This document shows, one piece after another, positions 18,040 through 27,625 of a stretch of 64,000 nucleotides of DNA. The stretch's first letter is position 1. Each line of letters opens with the position of its first letter. Under the pieces are notes generated by a model. That model worked only from the letters and a program-made list of their open reading frames with translations. It was not told where the DNA came from and made no database searches. The position numbers and the translations under genes are program-made. Source of the stretch: Paraburkholderia bryophila (GTDB lineage: Bacteria; Pseudomonadota; Gammaproteobacteria; Burkholderiales; Burkholderiaceae); the NCBI RefSeq assembly GCF_013409255.1, contig NZ_JACCAS010000002.1, positions 1,426,001 to 1,490,000 of the forward strand, written 5' to 3'.

Positions 18040-18396
18040 TTGCTAGCCGATATGGTCACCGACGTCAACGTCGTCCGCCGTGAACTTGGGCTTAGCGACG
18101 AGATGGTCTAATGGATTCAGCGCGCGCTTGACCGGCTTTCTTGCGCGCAGTCGGTGCTGGAAACAATGAGAGTGGAGAGCGTAAGGACGAGCGGTGTCGG
18201 GCCGAAAGGCGACGGGCCGGGAATGAGACAGACGGCGATGCGGGATGCTGTGGATGCCGTCGCGGAGATGCGAGCGGCGGTCGAATTGCTGGCAAGGGGG
18301 GGTGGCCGGAGGATTATCCGGCCGGGGCGGTGGAGTGGCTGTTGCTGCAGCCTTGTGGAGTCAAGCGAGCGCTTTAGTGAGCCATCATGGGAATAG
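18040..18396 (+). pseudogene. Broken paralogue of the 111-aa gene at 15720
   Basis: Translation from 18040 gives LADMVTDVNVVRRELGLSDEMV, then TAA at 18109, then WIQRALDRLSCAQSVLETMRVES in the same frame, continuing to a TAG at 18394-18396. The two blocks match residues about 33-75 of the intact protein at 15720-16055. No start codon or 5' part is seen, and the in-frame stop makes it non-functional. The intact and broken copies lie on either side of the genes at 16052-17965. Confidence 0.7.
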
Positions 18397-18559
18397 GTCA
18401 CTTCTTCCGGCTAACCCTCCCCATCAAGGGCTTAGAGACTGCAGGGAGCCACTACTAACTGAAACTGAAAGTTCCCCCTAGCCGAATGTAACAGTGGGCC
18501 TCACCTCGGGCACCGAATACAACAACGCCGACGGTTTTTGATGTGCTCCTAGCAAAGAA

Positions 18560-18588
18560 AAAGGCGCTGGAATCGCTCCAGCGCCTTT
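18560..18588. terminator. Strong hairpin, likely bidirectional terminator
   Basis: A perfect 12-bp stem, AAAGGCGCTGGA (18560-18571) and TCCAGCGCCTTT (18577-18588), with a 5-base loop; A-rich sequence precedes and T-rich sequence ends the stem, as in rho-independent terminators. It closes the accessory region upstream of the repeat-rich segment. Confidence 0.7.
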
Positions 18589-18701
18589 CGTCGATTAGTT
18601 TGTTATACGCCCCGCCGGCTAAGGCTTCCAAGGGTTCAGCTACCCCGTAAATAAAACTTTTTCACGGCAGCGTAAATAAAACTAATCCACCTTTGCAAAT
18701 C

Positions 18702-18929
18702 AGACTGCCAAGTGCTCGGCAACGTCCACCGTCACCGACTTCGCCAGATTCCACGATTTCTCGACCTATTAGTTTCGGTTAACCGTTGCCACGCGGGCGT
18801 TTCGGGGTGAATTTCTGTGACCGCTAACCGAAACTGATAGCGCACATTAATCAAAACTAATAGTGCTCCCCAACACGCAGACCGTTAGGTGCTCGATAAC
18901 CTCCACCGTCACCGACTTCGCCAGATTCC
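18702..18929. repeat. Two diverged direct repeats (51 bp, 177-bp period) with coding remnants
   Basis: Copies at 18702-18752 and 18879-18929 differ at seven positions; their last 28 bases are identical. On the minus strand each can be read as NLAKSVTV(D/E)V(A/I)EHL(A/T)V, suggesting two copies of the C-terminal end of a lost gene. Near both copies the minus strand carries TTAGTTTT followed by AT-rich sequence, and inverted TTTCGGTTA motifs lie between them (around 18771 and 18822). No complete gene is found from 18397 to 19163. Confidence 0.6.
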
Positions 18930-19101
18930 GCCGATTCTCCACTTCATCCAGTCAGCGTCCCCCTTCCGCGTCGGGCAGCGAGGCTGCCATGCCTGACTTC
19001 GTTCTCTCGGATCACTTCGACCGTCTATATTTCACCCCGACCGACTTTATTTCTTCCGATCAACAAAGTTCAGACCACGAGCCTCGCCCACCGACATTTA
19101 C

Positions 19102-19130
19102 TTGACATCTAAACTATCTAGGCCTAAATT
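19102..19130 (+). promoter_or_regulatory. Sigma70-like promoter of the anthranilate operon
   Basis: TTGACA (19102-19107), 17-base spacer, TAAATT (19125-19130), 33 bp upstream of the first start codon. The -35 box is consensus and the spacing ideal. Confidence 0.7.
19116..19129. promoter_or_regulatory. Palindrome over the -10 region, candidate MarR operator
   Basis: ATCTAGGCCTAAAT is a near-perfect 14-bp palindrome centred on AGGCCT and overlapping the -10 box. A repressor bound here would block RNA polymerase. The MarR-family protein encoded inside the operon is the likely ligand-responsive binder; this is inference. Confidence 0.45.
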
Positions 19131-19163
19131 ATCTCCAAGCGGAATCCTTCTTGGAGAACAAGC

Positions 19164-21536
19164 ATGCGCATCGTCTGTATTGGCGGCGGCCCGGCCGGGT
19201 TGTACTTTGGCCTGTTGATGAAGGGCCGGAACCCGGCGTACGAAGTCACCGTCGTGGAGCGCAACCGCCCGTACGACACCTTCGGCTGGGGCGTGGTGTT
19301 CTCCGACCAGACGCTCGGCAACCTGCGCGCGGCAGACGCGCCCAGCGCCGACGCGATCCTCGACGCGTTCAACCACTGGGACGACATCGAGATCAATTTC
19401 CGCGGCGAGCAGGTCCGCTCGTCGGGCCACGGCTTCTGCGGTATCGGCCGTAAGCGTCTGTTGAATATCCTGCAGGCGCGCTGTGAAGCGCTCGGCGTCA
19501 AACTGGTGTTCGAAACCCAGGTCACGGACGACACCGTCTACGAAGCCGACCTGATCGTCGCCTGCGACGGCGCCAACAGCGCGGTCCGCCAGAAGTACAC
19601 CACCACCTACCAGCCCACCATCGACACGCGCGATTGCCGCTTCGTCTGGCTCGGCACCAAAAAGCTGTTCGACGCCTTCACCTTCGCGTTCGAAGAAACC
19701 GAATTCGGCTGGTTCCAGGCCCACGCGTATCGCTTCGACGATGAGACCTCCACGTTCATTGTCGAAACGCCGGAGCGCGTGTGGCGCGCCGCCGGTCTCG
19801 ACGAAATGAGCAAGGAAGACAGCATCGTCTTCTGCGAAAAACTGTTCGCCAAGTATCTGGACGGCAACCCGCTGCTGTCGAACGCCGCGCATTTGCGCGG
19901 GTCGTCGCAATGGATCCGCTTTCCGCGCGTCGTCAACGAAGAATGGGTTCACTGGCGCGACAACGCAGACGGCTCGCAAACGCCGGTCGTGCTGATGGGC
20001 GACGCCGCGCACACTGCGCATTTCTCGATCGGCTCGGGCACCAAGCTCGCGCTTGAAGATTCGATCGAACTCGCCAACAGCATCGGCGCACATCCGGGTG
20101 ACTTGCCCGCCGCGTTGCAGCACTACACCGACGTACGCAGCATCGACGTCCTGCGGATTCAGAACGCCGCGCGCAATTCGACCGAATGGTTCGAGCACGT
20201 CGACCGTTACACGGCGTTCGAGCCGGAACAGTTCGCGTATTCGCTGCTCACGCGCTCGCAGCGCATCTCGCACGAAAATCTGCGCGAACGCGACGCGAGC
20301 TATCTGTCGGGATTCGAAGACTGGCTCGCCGAGCGTTCCGGCGTTCAACGCGCGCCCGAAAAACATTCCGTTCCGCCGATGTTCACGCCTTTCAGACTGC
20401 GCGGCGTGACGCTGAAGAACCGTGTTGTCGTATCGCCGATGGCGCAATACTCGGCCGTCGACGGTATTGCCGGCGACTATCACCTGATGCACCTCGGCGC
20501 GCGCGCCATGGGCGGCGCTGCGCTCGTCATGACGGAAATGACCTGCGTGTCGCCCGAAGCGCGTATCACGCCCGCCTGTCCCGGCATGTATGCGCAGGAA
20601 CATCTGAGCGCGTGGAAGCGCATTGTCGACCTTGTGCATGGTCAGTCGGATGCGAAGATCGGCATTCAGCTCGGCCATTCCGGCGCGAAAGGCTCGACAC
20701 GTATTGCGTGGGAAGGCATCGATCAACCGCTTGCCGACGGCAACTGGCCGCTGGTCTCGGCGTCGCCGCAACAGTATCTGCCGGGAGTCAGCCAGCATTC
20801 GCACGAAGCCACACCTGACGAACTGCGCGAGATCGAAGCGCAATTCGTCCGCGCTACGCAAATGTCCGCCGAAGCCGGTTTCGATTGGCTCGAATTGCAC
20901 TGCGCGCACGGCTATTTCCTGTCGAGCTTCCTGTCGCCGCTCACCAACCAGCGTACCGACGAATACGGCGGCTCGCTTGAAAACCGCCTGCGCTATCCGC
21001 TGCAAATCTTCAAAGCGATCCGCGCGGTGTGGCCGCAAGACAAGCCGATTTCCGTACGGATTTCCGCGAACGACTGGGTCGAAGGCGGCACGACACCCGA
21101 CGACGCCGTGCAAATCGCCCGCGCCTTCAAAGCCGCCGGCGCCGACATGATCGACGTCTCGTCGGGTCAGGTCAGCAAAGCGGAAAAGCCGGTCTACGGC
21201 CGCATGTTCCAGACGCCGTTCGCCGACCGCGTGCGTAACGAAGCCGGCATCGCGACGATCGCGGTCGGCGCGATCTCCGAAGCGGATCACGTCAACAGCA
21301 TCATCGCGGCGGGCCGTGCGGATCTGTGCGCGATAGCGCGCCCGCACTTGGCGAATCCGGCGTGGACGCTGAACGAGGCCGCAAAAATAGGCTATTTCGA
21401 TGTGATGTGGCCGAAGCCCTACACGGCGGCGAAGTCCCAACTCGAACGCAATCTGGAACGCGAGCGCGCTCAAGCGGCGGCGAACGCCGGTCTTTCGCCG
21501 CAAGAACGCGCGCAACGCGCGGAGGGCACCACGTGA
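19164..21536 (+). CDS. abmA: 2-aminobenzoyl-CoA monooxygenase/reductase (bifunctional, 790 aa)
   Basis: Fusion of two flavin domains. Residues 1 to about 390 are a PHBH-type FAD monooxygenase: dinucleotide motif [12 protein letters not shown] (5-16), and [14 protein letters not shown] near 279 as the second FAD motif. Residues about 404-770 are an old-yellow-enzyme type NADH:flavin oxidoreductase ([28 protein letters not shown]). This architecture is that of 2-aminobenzoyl-CoA monooxygenase/reductase, which oxygenates and dearomatises anthraniloyl-CoA; databases often call it salicylyl-CoA 5-hydroxylase. The ligase gene at the end of the operon favours anthranilate as substrate. GGAG sits 7 bases before ATG 19164. 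The TGA overlaps the next start. Confidence 0.92.
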   Translation: MRIVCIGGGPAGLYFGLLMKGRNPAYEVTVVERNRPYDTFGWGVVFSDQTLGNLRAADAPSADAILDAFNHWDDIEINFRGEQVRSSGHGFCGIGRKRLLNILQARCEALGVKLVFETQVTDDTVYEADLIVACDGANSAVRQKYTTTYQPTIDTRDCRFVWLGTKKLFDAFTFAFEETEFGWFQAHAYRFDDETSTFIVETPERVWRAAGLDEMSKEDSIVFCEKLFAKYLDGNPLLSNAAHLRGSSQWIRFPRVVNEEWVHWRDNADGSQTPVVLMGDAAHTAHFSIGSGTKLALEDSIELANSIGAHPGDLPAALQHYTDVRSIDVLRIQNAARNSTEWFEHVDRYTAFEPEQFAYSLLTRSQRISHENLRERDASYLSGFEDWLAERSGVQRAPEKHSVPPMFTPFRLRGVTLKNRVVVSPMAQYSAVDGIAGDYHLMHLGARAMGGAALVMTEMTCVSPEARITPACPGMYAQEHLSAWKRIVDLVHGQSDAKIGIQLGHSGAKGSTRIAWEGIDQPLADGNWPLVSASPQQYLPGVSQHSHEATPDELREIEAQFVRATQMSAEAGFDWLELHCAHGYFLSSFLSPLTNQRTDEYGGSLENRLRYPLQIFKAIRAVWPQDKPISVRISANDWVEGGTTPDDAVQIARAFKAAGADMIDVSSGQVSKAEKPVYGRMFQTPFADRVRNEAGIATIAVGAISEADHVNSIIAAGRADLCAIARPHLANPAWTLNEAAKIGYFDVMWPKPYTAAKSQLERNLERERAQAAANAGLSPQERAQRAEGTT

Positions 21537-22315
21537 ATACGGCAACTCACAACTCGACAACGCTCGCAGGACAACATGCGGTGGTGACCGGCGGCGGCAG
21601 CGGCATCGGCGCGGCTGTAGCGCAAACGCTGCTGCGCGCCGGTGCGCGTGTCACCCTGATGGGCCGCAACGCGGAACGGCTAGCGGCACAGCGGGAACAA
21701 TGCCAGGCGCTCGGCGACGTGACCTGCATCAGCGTGGATGTCACGCAGGAAGAGTCTGTCGCGAATGCGTTCGCTCAAGCGGGCGCGGTGGACATCCTCG
21801 TCAACAACGCCGGTCAGGCACAAGCCGCGCCGTTCACGCATACCGACATGGCGCTGTGGCAGCGCATGCTCGACGTGAACCTCACCGGCGTGTTTCTCGG
21901 CACGCGCGCGGTGCTGCCCGGCATGCTCGAACGTGGCCATGGGCGCATCGTCAACGTCGCGAGTACGGCGGGACAAATCGGCTACGCCTACGTGGCCGCG
22001 TATTGCGCCGCCAAACACGGCGTGATCGGCCTGACCCGCTCGCTCGCGCTCGAAGTCGCGACCAAAGGCATCACCGTCAACGCCGTCTGCCCCGGCTACA
22101 CGGAAACCGAACTGCTGCACGCATCGCTCGAACAGATCACCAGCAAGACCTCGCGCACCGAACAGCAGGCGCGCGACACCTTGCTGCGTTCGAATCCGCA
22201 ACGTCGCTTCGTGAGTCCGCAACAAGTCGCCGACGCCGTGCTCTGGCTGTGTCAGCCGGGCTCGGACGCGATCACGGGGCAATCCCTGTCCATCTCCGGT
22301 GGAGAAGTCATGTGA
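21533..22315 (+). CDS. SDR-family 3-hydroxyacyl-CoA dehydrogenase-like protein (260 aa)
   Basis: Start is GTG 21533, overlapping the TGA of the preceding gene (GTGA). NAD-binding motif [12 protein letters not shown] motif and active site Y157-C-A-A-K161 are present, with the SISGGEVM C-terminus common in SDRs. In the operon it likely oxidises a hydroxyacyl-CoA intermediate after dearomatisation of 2-aminobenzoyl-CoA. The step is inferred from the pathway context. Confidence 0.88.
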   Translation: MNTATHNSTTLAGQHAVVTGGGSGIGAAVAQTLLRAGARVTLMGRNAERLAAQREQCQALGDVTCISVDVTQEESVANAFAQAGAVDILVNNAGQAQAAPFTHTDMALWQRMLDVNLTGVFLGTRAVLPGMLERGHGRIVNVASTAGQIGYAYVAAYCAAKHGVIGLTRSLALEVATKGITVNAVCPGYTETELLHASLEQITSKTSRTEQQARDTLLRSNPQRRFVSPQQVADAVLWLCQPGSDAITGQSLSISGGEVM

Positions 22316-22869
22316 CCAAGTCAACGAACCTCAAGAAAACCGCGGCGAGCGAGTCGAAACCGCCGCGCAAAGGCGTCGCCAAACCCGCGGAGAACGTCGT
22401 GGACCTCGAAATGAGTACGGGCGCCGATAGCCACATGGGTTTGCGTTTGTGGCTGCGCATGCTGACCACCACCAACCTCGTGCAGGCCGAACTGCGCAAG
22501 CGCTTGCGTACCGAATTCGACACCACGTTGCCGCGTTTCGATCTGATGGCGCAACTCGAGCGTCATCCCGAAGGCCTGAAGATGACCGAGCTGTCGCGCC
22601 GTTTGATGGTGACGGGCGGCAACGTCACCGGCATTACGGACCAGCTCGAAAAAGAAGGGCTCGTTTCGCGCGACAACGATCCGAACGATCGCCGTTCGAT
22701 CAGCGTGTGCCTGACGCCCGCCGGCCGAAAAGCGTTCGACCGGATGGCGGTCGCGCACGAACAGTGGGTGGTCGAACTGTTCGGCGGCCTGAGCCTCGAC
22801 GAAAAATCGCGGACCCATGAACGTCTCGGCAAGCTCAAGCAACATTTGCTCGACACGCTGAAAGACTGA
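22312..22869 (+). CDS. MarR-family regulator of the anthranilate operon (185 aa)
   Basis: GTG 22312 overlaps the SDR stop codon. The N-terminal 40 residues are Lys/Pro-rich and likely disordered. The winged helix runs from about 70 to 150: MTELSRRLMVTGGNVTGITDQLEKEGLV is the recognition region (first helix MTELSRRLM) and NDPNDRRSISVCLT the wing. MarR proteins in CoA-dependent aromatic operons usually bind the aryl-CoA intermediate and lift repression; the palindrome at 19116-19129 is its probable site. Confidence 0.9.
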   Translation: MTKSTNLKKTAASESKPPRKGVAKPAENVVDLEMSTGADSHMGLRLWLRMLTTTNLVQAELRKRLRTEFDTTLPRFDLMAQLERHPEGLKMTELSRRLMVTGGNVTGITDQLEKEGLVSRDNDPNDRRSISVCLTPAGRKAFDRMAVAHEQWVVELFGGLSLDEKSRTHERLGKLKQHLLDTLKD

Positions 22870-22896
22870 ACCGCACCGCCGACCCTGGAGACACCC

Positions 22897-23748
22897 ATGA
22901 CACGATCCAACGCCGACGCGCTGCTAGCCGGCAACCGTTTGACGCTCGCCGGTTACGAAGCTCAGCACTTCGGCTGGCACGTCGCCGATAAGGTCGCGAC
23001 GATCACGCTGAACCGTCCCGAACGCAAGAACCCGCTGACCTTCGAGTCGTATGCGGAGTTGCGCGACCTGTTCCGCCAACTGAGCTACGCGACCGACATC
23101 AAGGCCGTGGTGATTCACGGCGCAGGCGACAATTTCTGCTCCGGTGGCGACGTACACGACATCATCGCGCCGCTGATCGATCTGCCGATGCCGGAATTGC
23201 TGCTCTTCACGCGCATGACCGGCGACCTCGTCAAAGCCATGCGCCATTGCCCGCAACCGATCATCGCCGCCGTCGATGGTATCTGCGCCGGCGCGGGCGC
23301 GATCCTCGCGATGTCGTCCGATATGCGCCTGGGCACCGCGCGCAGCAAGCTCGCGTTTCTGTTCTCGCGCGTCGGCCTGGCCGGCTGCGATATGGGCGCT
23401 TGCGCGATGCTGCCGCGCATCATCGGTCAAGGCCGCGCCGCCGAATTGCTGTTCACCGGTCGCTCGGCAAGCGGTGACGAAGGTCACGCATGGGGTTTCT
23501 ACAACCGCCTGTGCGAACCCGCCGCGCTGCTTGAAGACGCGCAGAAGCTCGCCGCCGATCTGGTCGCCGGCCCAACCTTCGCGCACGGCATCACGAAGAA
23601 GATGCTGCACCAGGAATGGAGCATGAGCATCGACGAAGCAATCGAATCGGAAGCGCAAGCGCAGGCGATCTGCATGAGCACGCGCGACTTCGAACGCGCG
23701 TACAGCGCGTTTGCCGCGAAATCGCGTCCGGTGTTCGAAGGAGATTGA
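22897..23748 (+). CDS. Enoyl-CoA hydratase/isomerase family protein (283 aa)
   Basis: Crotonase fold: [16 protein letters not shown] provides the first oxyanion-hole segment and [20 protein letters not shown] the second; N-terminal [15 protein letters not shown] is typical. Starts at ATG 22897 with CTGGAGA upstream, 27 bp after the MarR gene. Probably hydrates, isomerises or opens the ring of an alicyclic CoA intermediate; the exact step is not visible. Confidence 0.9.
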   Translation: MTRSNADALLAGNRLTLAGYEAQHFGWHVADKVATITLNRPERKNPLTFESYAELRDLFRQLSYATDIKAVVIHGAGDNFCSGGDVHDIIAPLIDLPMPELLLFTRMTGDLVKAMRHCPQPIIAAVDGICAGAGAILAMSSDMRLGTARSKLAFLFSRVGLAGCDMGACAMLPRIIGQGRAAELLFTGRSASGDEGHAWGFYNRLCEPAALLEDAQKLAADLVAGPTFAHGITKKMLHQEWSMSIDEAIESEAQAQAICMSTRDFERAYSAFAAKSRPVFEGD

Positions 23749-23749
23749 A

Positions 23750-24958
23750 TTGAGCGCCGATAACCATACGGATCTGCATAGCGCGTTGGCGTGGCCGTTC
23801 TTCGAGCCGCGTCACCGCGAATTGGCCACGGGTATCGAAACATGGTGCCGGGCGAATCTCGGCCATGAATCGCACGACGACGTCGACGCCACCTGCCGCC
23901 ACCTGGTGCGTGAACTCGGCGCGGCCGGCTGGCTGAAATACGGCGTGGGCGGCGTGGCCTACGGCGGCCACGGCGATACGATCGACACGCGCGCCGTCTG
24001 TCTGCTGCGCGAAACGCTCGCCAAACATTCGGGTCTCGCGGACTTCGCGTTGGCAATGCAAGGCCTCGGTTCGGGCGCCATTTCGCTTGGCGGCACGCAT
24101 GAACAAAAAACCCGCTACTTGCCGCGCGTAGCCAACGGCACGGCGCTCGCCGCGTTCGCGTTGTCGGAGCCCGAGGCCGGCTCGGACGTCGCCGCAATGG
24201 CGCTCTCCGCTCGCGAAGACGGCGACGCTTACGTGCTCGACGGCGACAAGACGTGGATCTCGAACGGCGGCATCGCCAATTTCTACGTGGTGTTCGCCAG
24301 AACCGGCGAAGCGCCGGGCGCGCGCGGCATCACCGCGTTTATCGTCGACGCGGACACGCCGGGGCTTGAAATCGCCGAACGTATCGACGTGATCGCGCCG
24401 CATCCGCTCGCGCGTCTGCATTTCGCGGGTGCACGCGTGCCGCGCAGCCAGATGCTCGGCGCGCCTGGCGAGGGTTTCAAACTCGCGATGCGCACGCTGG
24501 ATATTTTCCGCACGTCGGTGGCGGCCGCGTCGCTGGGATTCGCGCGTCATGCCATGGCGGAAGGCCTCGCTCGCGCTTCGTCGCGCAAGATGTTCGGGCA
24601 GACGCTCGGCGATTTTCAGCTGACGCAAGCCAAGCTCGCGCAGATGGCGTTGACGATCGACAGCAGCGCGCTGCTCGTCTACCGCGCCGCCTGGTTGCGC
24701 GATCAGGGCGCAAACGTCACGCGCGAAGCCGCCATGGCGAAGTGGCAGGCAAGCGAAGGCGCGCAGCAGGTGATCGACGCGGCCGTGCAACTGTTCGGCG
24801 GCATGGGCGTGCAGAGCGGCACCGCGGTCGAGATGCTGTATCGCGAGATTCGTGCGCTGCGCATTTACGAAGGCGCGACCGAGGTGCAGCAGTTGATTAT
24901 CGGCCGCGATCTGTTGAAAGCGCATGCCGCTGAAGCCGGCCGGGGCGACACGAAATGA
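23750..24958 (+). CDS. Acyl-CoA dehydrogenase (402 aa)
   Basis: Start is TTG 23750, with AAGGAG at 23738-23743, one base after the stop of the hydratase gene; no better ATG exists in frame. Family motifs: [15 protein letters not shown] and [13 protein letters not shown] (FAD/substrate loop), [21 protein letters not shown], and [12 protein letters not shown] with the Glu that serves as catalytic base. FAD-dependent; acts on an acyl-CoA of the anthranilate route. Coupled by ATGA overlap to the following thioesterase. Confidence 0.92.
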   Translation: MSADNHTDLHSALAWPFFEPRHRELATGIETWCRANLGHESHDDVDATCRHLVRELGAAGWLKYGVGGVAYGGHGDTIDTRAVCLLRETLAKHSGLADFALAMQGLGSGAISLGGTHEQKTRYLPRVANGTALAAFALSEPEAGSDVAAMALSAREDGDAYVLDGDKTWISNGGIANFYVVFARTGEAPGARGITAFIVDADTPGLEIAERIDVIAPHPLARLHFAGARVPRSQMLGAPGEGFKLAMRTLDIFRTSVAAASLGFARHAMAEGLARASSRKMFGQTLGDFQLTQAKLAQMALTIDSSALLVYRAAWLRDQGANVTREAAMAKWQASEGAQQVIDAAVQLFGGMGVQSGTAVEMLYREIRALRIYEGATEVQQLIIGRDLLKAHAAEAGRGDTK

Positions 24959-25398
24959 ACGCGTCCTTCGAAAGGCCCGTGCGTATCCGCTTCTCGCACT
25001 GCGACCCGGCGGGCATCGTGTTCTTTCCGCAGTACCTGGTGATGACCAACGCGCTGGTCGAGGACTGGTTCAACGAAGGCTTGCACGTCGACTACGCGCA
25101 GATGATCAGTCAGCGGCGCGTCGGTCTGCCCATCGTCAAACTCGACTGCGAGTTTTCGCGGCCGAGCCAGATGGGCGAAACAATCACGCTCACGCTGAAC
25201 GTCGCGGCAATCGGCCAGCGTTCGATCTCCATCGAGATTGTCGGCCATTGCAACGGTGAAACCCGTTTCCGCGCGAAACAGGTGCTGGTGACGACCTCGC
25301 TCGACCGCGGCGTCTCTATCGACATTCCCCCGGACATCGCGAGCGCGCTCGCGGCGTTCGCCCCTCAGCCCGACTCCATCGAGGCGCATCGCTCATGA
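24955..25398 (+). CDS. 4-hydroxybenzoyl-CoA thioesterase family protein (147 aa)
   Basis: Hotdog fold with the family motif [15 protein letters not shown], in which the Asp is catalytic. ATG 24955 overlaps the preceding TGA. In this operon it may release CoA from a dead-end or terminal aromatic/alicyclic thioester and so recycle CoA. Confidence 0.9.
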   Translation: MNASFERPVRIRFSHCDPAGIVFFPQYLVMTNALVEDWFNEGLHVDYAQMISQRRVGLPIVKLDCEFSRPSQMGETITLTLNVAAIGQRSISIEIVGHCNGETRFRAKQVLVTTSLDRGVSIDIPPDIASALAAFAPQPDSIEAHRS

Positions 25399-25790
25399 AA
25401 AAAGCTCTTCTCCCCGCCGGTTGGATCAAACCGCGTGGCTACGCGAACGGCGTCGCGGCCACCGGCACGCAGGTGTTCATTGCCGGCCAGATCGGCTGGG
25501 ACGAACAGGCGCGTTTCCAGACCAGCGACTTCGCGGCGCAAGCCATCCAGGCGCTCAAGAACGTGGTGGCCGTGCTGCACGAAGCGGGCGGCACACCGGC
25601 GCACCTGGTGCGAATGACGTGGTACGTCACGGACAAACGCGAGTATCTCGCGGCGCTGAAAGACATTGGCCGTGCGTTTCGCGAGCTGATCGGCGACTAC
25701 GACATCGCGATGAGCGCGGTGCAGGTCGTCGCGCTGATCGAAGACGAAGCCAAGGTCGAGATTGAAGCGACCGCGGTGATTCCGCAGTAA
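25395..25790 (+). CDS. RidA/YjgF-family protein (131 aa)
   Basis: ATG 25395 overlaps the thioesterase TGA. Contains GQIGWDEQARFQ, LVRMTWYVTDKREYLAAL and the C-terminal VEIEATAVIP typical of RidA-like trimeric enamine/imine hydrolases. Placement within a pathway whose substrate carries an amino group suggests it hydrolyses an imine/enamine product to release ammonia. Confidence 0.88.
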   Translation: MKKALLPAGWIKPRGYANGVAATGTQVFIAGQIGWDEQARFQTSDFAAQAIQALKNVVAVLHEAGGTPAHLVRMTWYVTDKREYLAALKDIGRAFRELIGDYDIAMSAVQVVALIEDEAKVEIEATAVIPQ

Positions 25791-25879
25791 CGCCGTACGC
25801 CGCATACGGAAGCAACACGCAAACGCAGCACGAGAAAGCCCACCGAAGCGCATTCAGCCGGCACACCGCCCCGGAGACC

Positions 25880-27523
25880 ATGATGGAACCGTCAGCACAC
25901 ATCGACACCTTCGCGCGCGACAATCTTCCGCCGCAGGATCAATGGCCTGTCTTTCTGCTGGACAACCCGGACGTGGCCTACCCCGCGCGGCTGAACTGCG
26001 CGACCGAGTTGCTCGACCGAAGCATCGAAGCGGGCCATGCCGACCATCCGGCAATCTGGTCGGAGGTGGACGGCAAGCCGCACGCCACGACGTACGGCGA
26101 ATTGCTGGCGCTGGTGAATCGCAGCGCACACGTGCTGGTCGATGAAATGGGTTTGCAGCCCGGCAACCGGGTGCTGCTACGCGGCCCCAACACGTTGCAT
26201 ATGGCGGTCACCGCGCTCGCGGCGCTGAAGGCCGGGCTGGTCGTGGTGCCGACCATGCCGCTGCTGCGTGCCAAGGAACTGAAGCAGATCATCGAGAAAG
26301 CGCAGGTCGGCGCGGCGTTGTGCGACGCGCGCCTCACCCAGGAACTGGCGCGCTGCACCGATCCGCAGGACGAGTTCTACTGCGCAGGACTGAAGCAAAC
26401 GCGCCTCTTTCACGACGACGCCGCCGATTCGCTCGACACGCTGGCGGTCAACAAGCCCGACGATTTCACCGCCTGCGATACCGCCGCCGACGACGTCTGC
26501 CTGATCGCCTTCACCAGCGGCACGACTGGCGCGCCGAAGGGCTGCATGCACTTTCATCGCGACGTCGTGGCCATGTGCGATCTGTTTCCGCGTCATGTGC
26601 TCAAGCCGACGTCGAGCGATATCTTCTGCGGCACGCCGCCGCTGGCGTTCACATTCGGGCTCGGCGGGCTGTTGTGCTTTCCGCTGCGCGTGGGTGCATC
26701 CACGGTGCTGATCGAGAAGCTGACGCCGGAAACGCTGCTGCAAACCGTCGAACGTTTTCATGCGACCGTGATGTTCACCGCGCCGACGTTCTATCGGCAG
26801 ATGGCGCCGCTCGTCGCGCATCACGACATTTCAACGCTCAAGAAAACCGTGTCGGCGGGTGAGGCCTTGCCCGATTCGACGCGGCGCCTGTGGCACGACG
26901 CGACCGGCATCGAGATGATCGACGGCATTGGCGGCACCGAACTGATCCACATTTTCATTTCCGCGCAGGGCGACACGATCCGCCCGCATGCGATCGGCCG
27001 CGCGGTGCCGGGTTACGTCGTGCAAGCCGTCGACGACGACATGCAGCCGGTCGCGCCCGGCACGATCGGCAAACTCGCGGTGCGCGGCCCGACCGGCTGC
27101 CGCTATCTCGCCGACGACCGGCAACAGAAGTTCGTGCGCGACGGCTGGAATCTGCCGGGCGATTCGGTCTATCTCGACGAAGACGGCTACGTGTTCTACC
27201 AGGCGCGCGCCGACGACATGATCGTCTCCGCCGGTTACAACATCTCCGGTCCTGAAGTGGAGAGCGTGCTGTTGCAACACGAAGCCGTGGCGGAATGCGG
27301 CGTGATCGGCGTGCCCGATGAAACGCGCGGGCAGATCGTCAAGGCGTTCGTGGTGCTCAATTCCGGCTATGAGCCGGACGACAAGCTGGTCGCTCTGTTA
27401 CAGGATTTCGTGAAAAACAGCGTGGCGCCGTATAAATATCCGCGCGTGATCAGTTTCGTCGGCGCGCTGCCGCGCACCGAAACCGGCAAGCTCAAACGCT
27501 TCGAGTTGCGCTCGATGGCCTAA
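25880..27523 (+). CDS. abmG: 2-aminobenzoate-CoA ligase (547 aa)
   Basis: AMP-forming acyl-CoA synthetase with the P-loop-like AFTSGTTGAPKGCMHFH, GIGGTELIHIF, and the adenylate motif DGWNLPGDSVYLDEDGY; the C-terminal lysine lies in PRTETGKLKRFEL. Its sequence pattern, including CGTPPLAFTFGLGGLLCFPLR, is that of anthranilate-CoA ligases rather than benzoate-CoA ligases. It converts anthranilate, CoA and ATP into 2-aminobenzoyl-CoA, the substrate of the first enzyme of the operon. Two adjacent ATGs occur (25880, 25883). It follows an 89-bp gap after the RidA gene. Confidence 0.92.
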   Translation: MMEPSAHIDTFARDNLPPQDQWPVFLLDNPDVAYPARLNCATELLDRSIEAGHADHPAIWSEVDGKPHATTYGELLALVNRSAHVLVDEMGLQPGNRVLLRGPNTLHMAVTALAALKAGLVVVPTMPLLRAKELKQIIEKAQVGAALCDARLTQELARCTDPQDEFYCAGLKQTRLFHDDAADSLDTLAVNKPDDFTACDTAADDVCLIAFTSGTTGAPKGCMHFHRDVVAMCDLFPRHVLKPTSSDIFCGTPPLAFTFGLGGLLCFPLRVGASTVLIEKLTPETLLQTVERFHATVMFTAPTFYRQMAPLVAHHDISTLKKTVSAGEALPDSTRRLWHDATGIEMIDGIGGTELIHIFISAQGDTIRPHAIGRAVPGYVVQAVDDDMQPVAPGTIGKLAVRGPTGCRYLADDRQQKFVRDGWNLPGDSVYLDEDGYVFYQARADDMIVSAGYNISGPEVESVLLQHEAVAECGVIGVPDETRGQIVKAFVVLNSGYEPDDKLVALLQDFVKNSVAPYKYPRVISFVGALPRTETGKLKRFELRSMA

Positions 27524-27548
27524 GTCTCACGCAGCAAGTCGTCGAACC

Positions 27549-27576
27549 CAGAGGCGTAACTAGAGCCCCGCCTCTG
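27549..27576. terminator. Inverted repeat after the ligase gene
   Basis: Arms CAGAGGCG (27549-27556) and CGCCTCTG (27569-27576) with a 12-base loop, 26 bp after the ligase stop. There is no T run, so it may be a weak terminator or an RNA-stabilising hairpin at the end of the operon. Confidence 0.4.
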
Positions 27577-27625
27577 CGCAACACCCCTATGATGTGACAC
27601 TCCACTGGCTACCGTCCCTCGACCC

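Noticed and set aside
18630..18690. CRISPR-like array from repeated GTAAATAAAACT
   Set aside because: Only two copies, no regular spacers.
19098..21560. 820-codon minus-strand frame opposite the first anthranilate gene
   Set aside because: Arg/His-rich translation typical of the antisense shadow of a GC-rich gene; the plus strand encodes a clear two-domain flavoenzyme.
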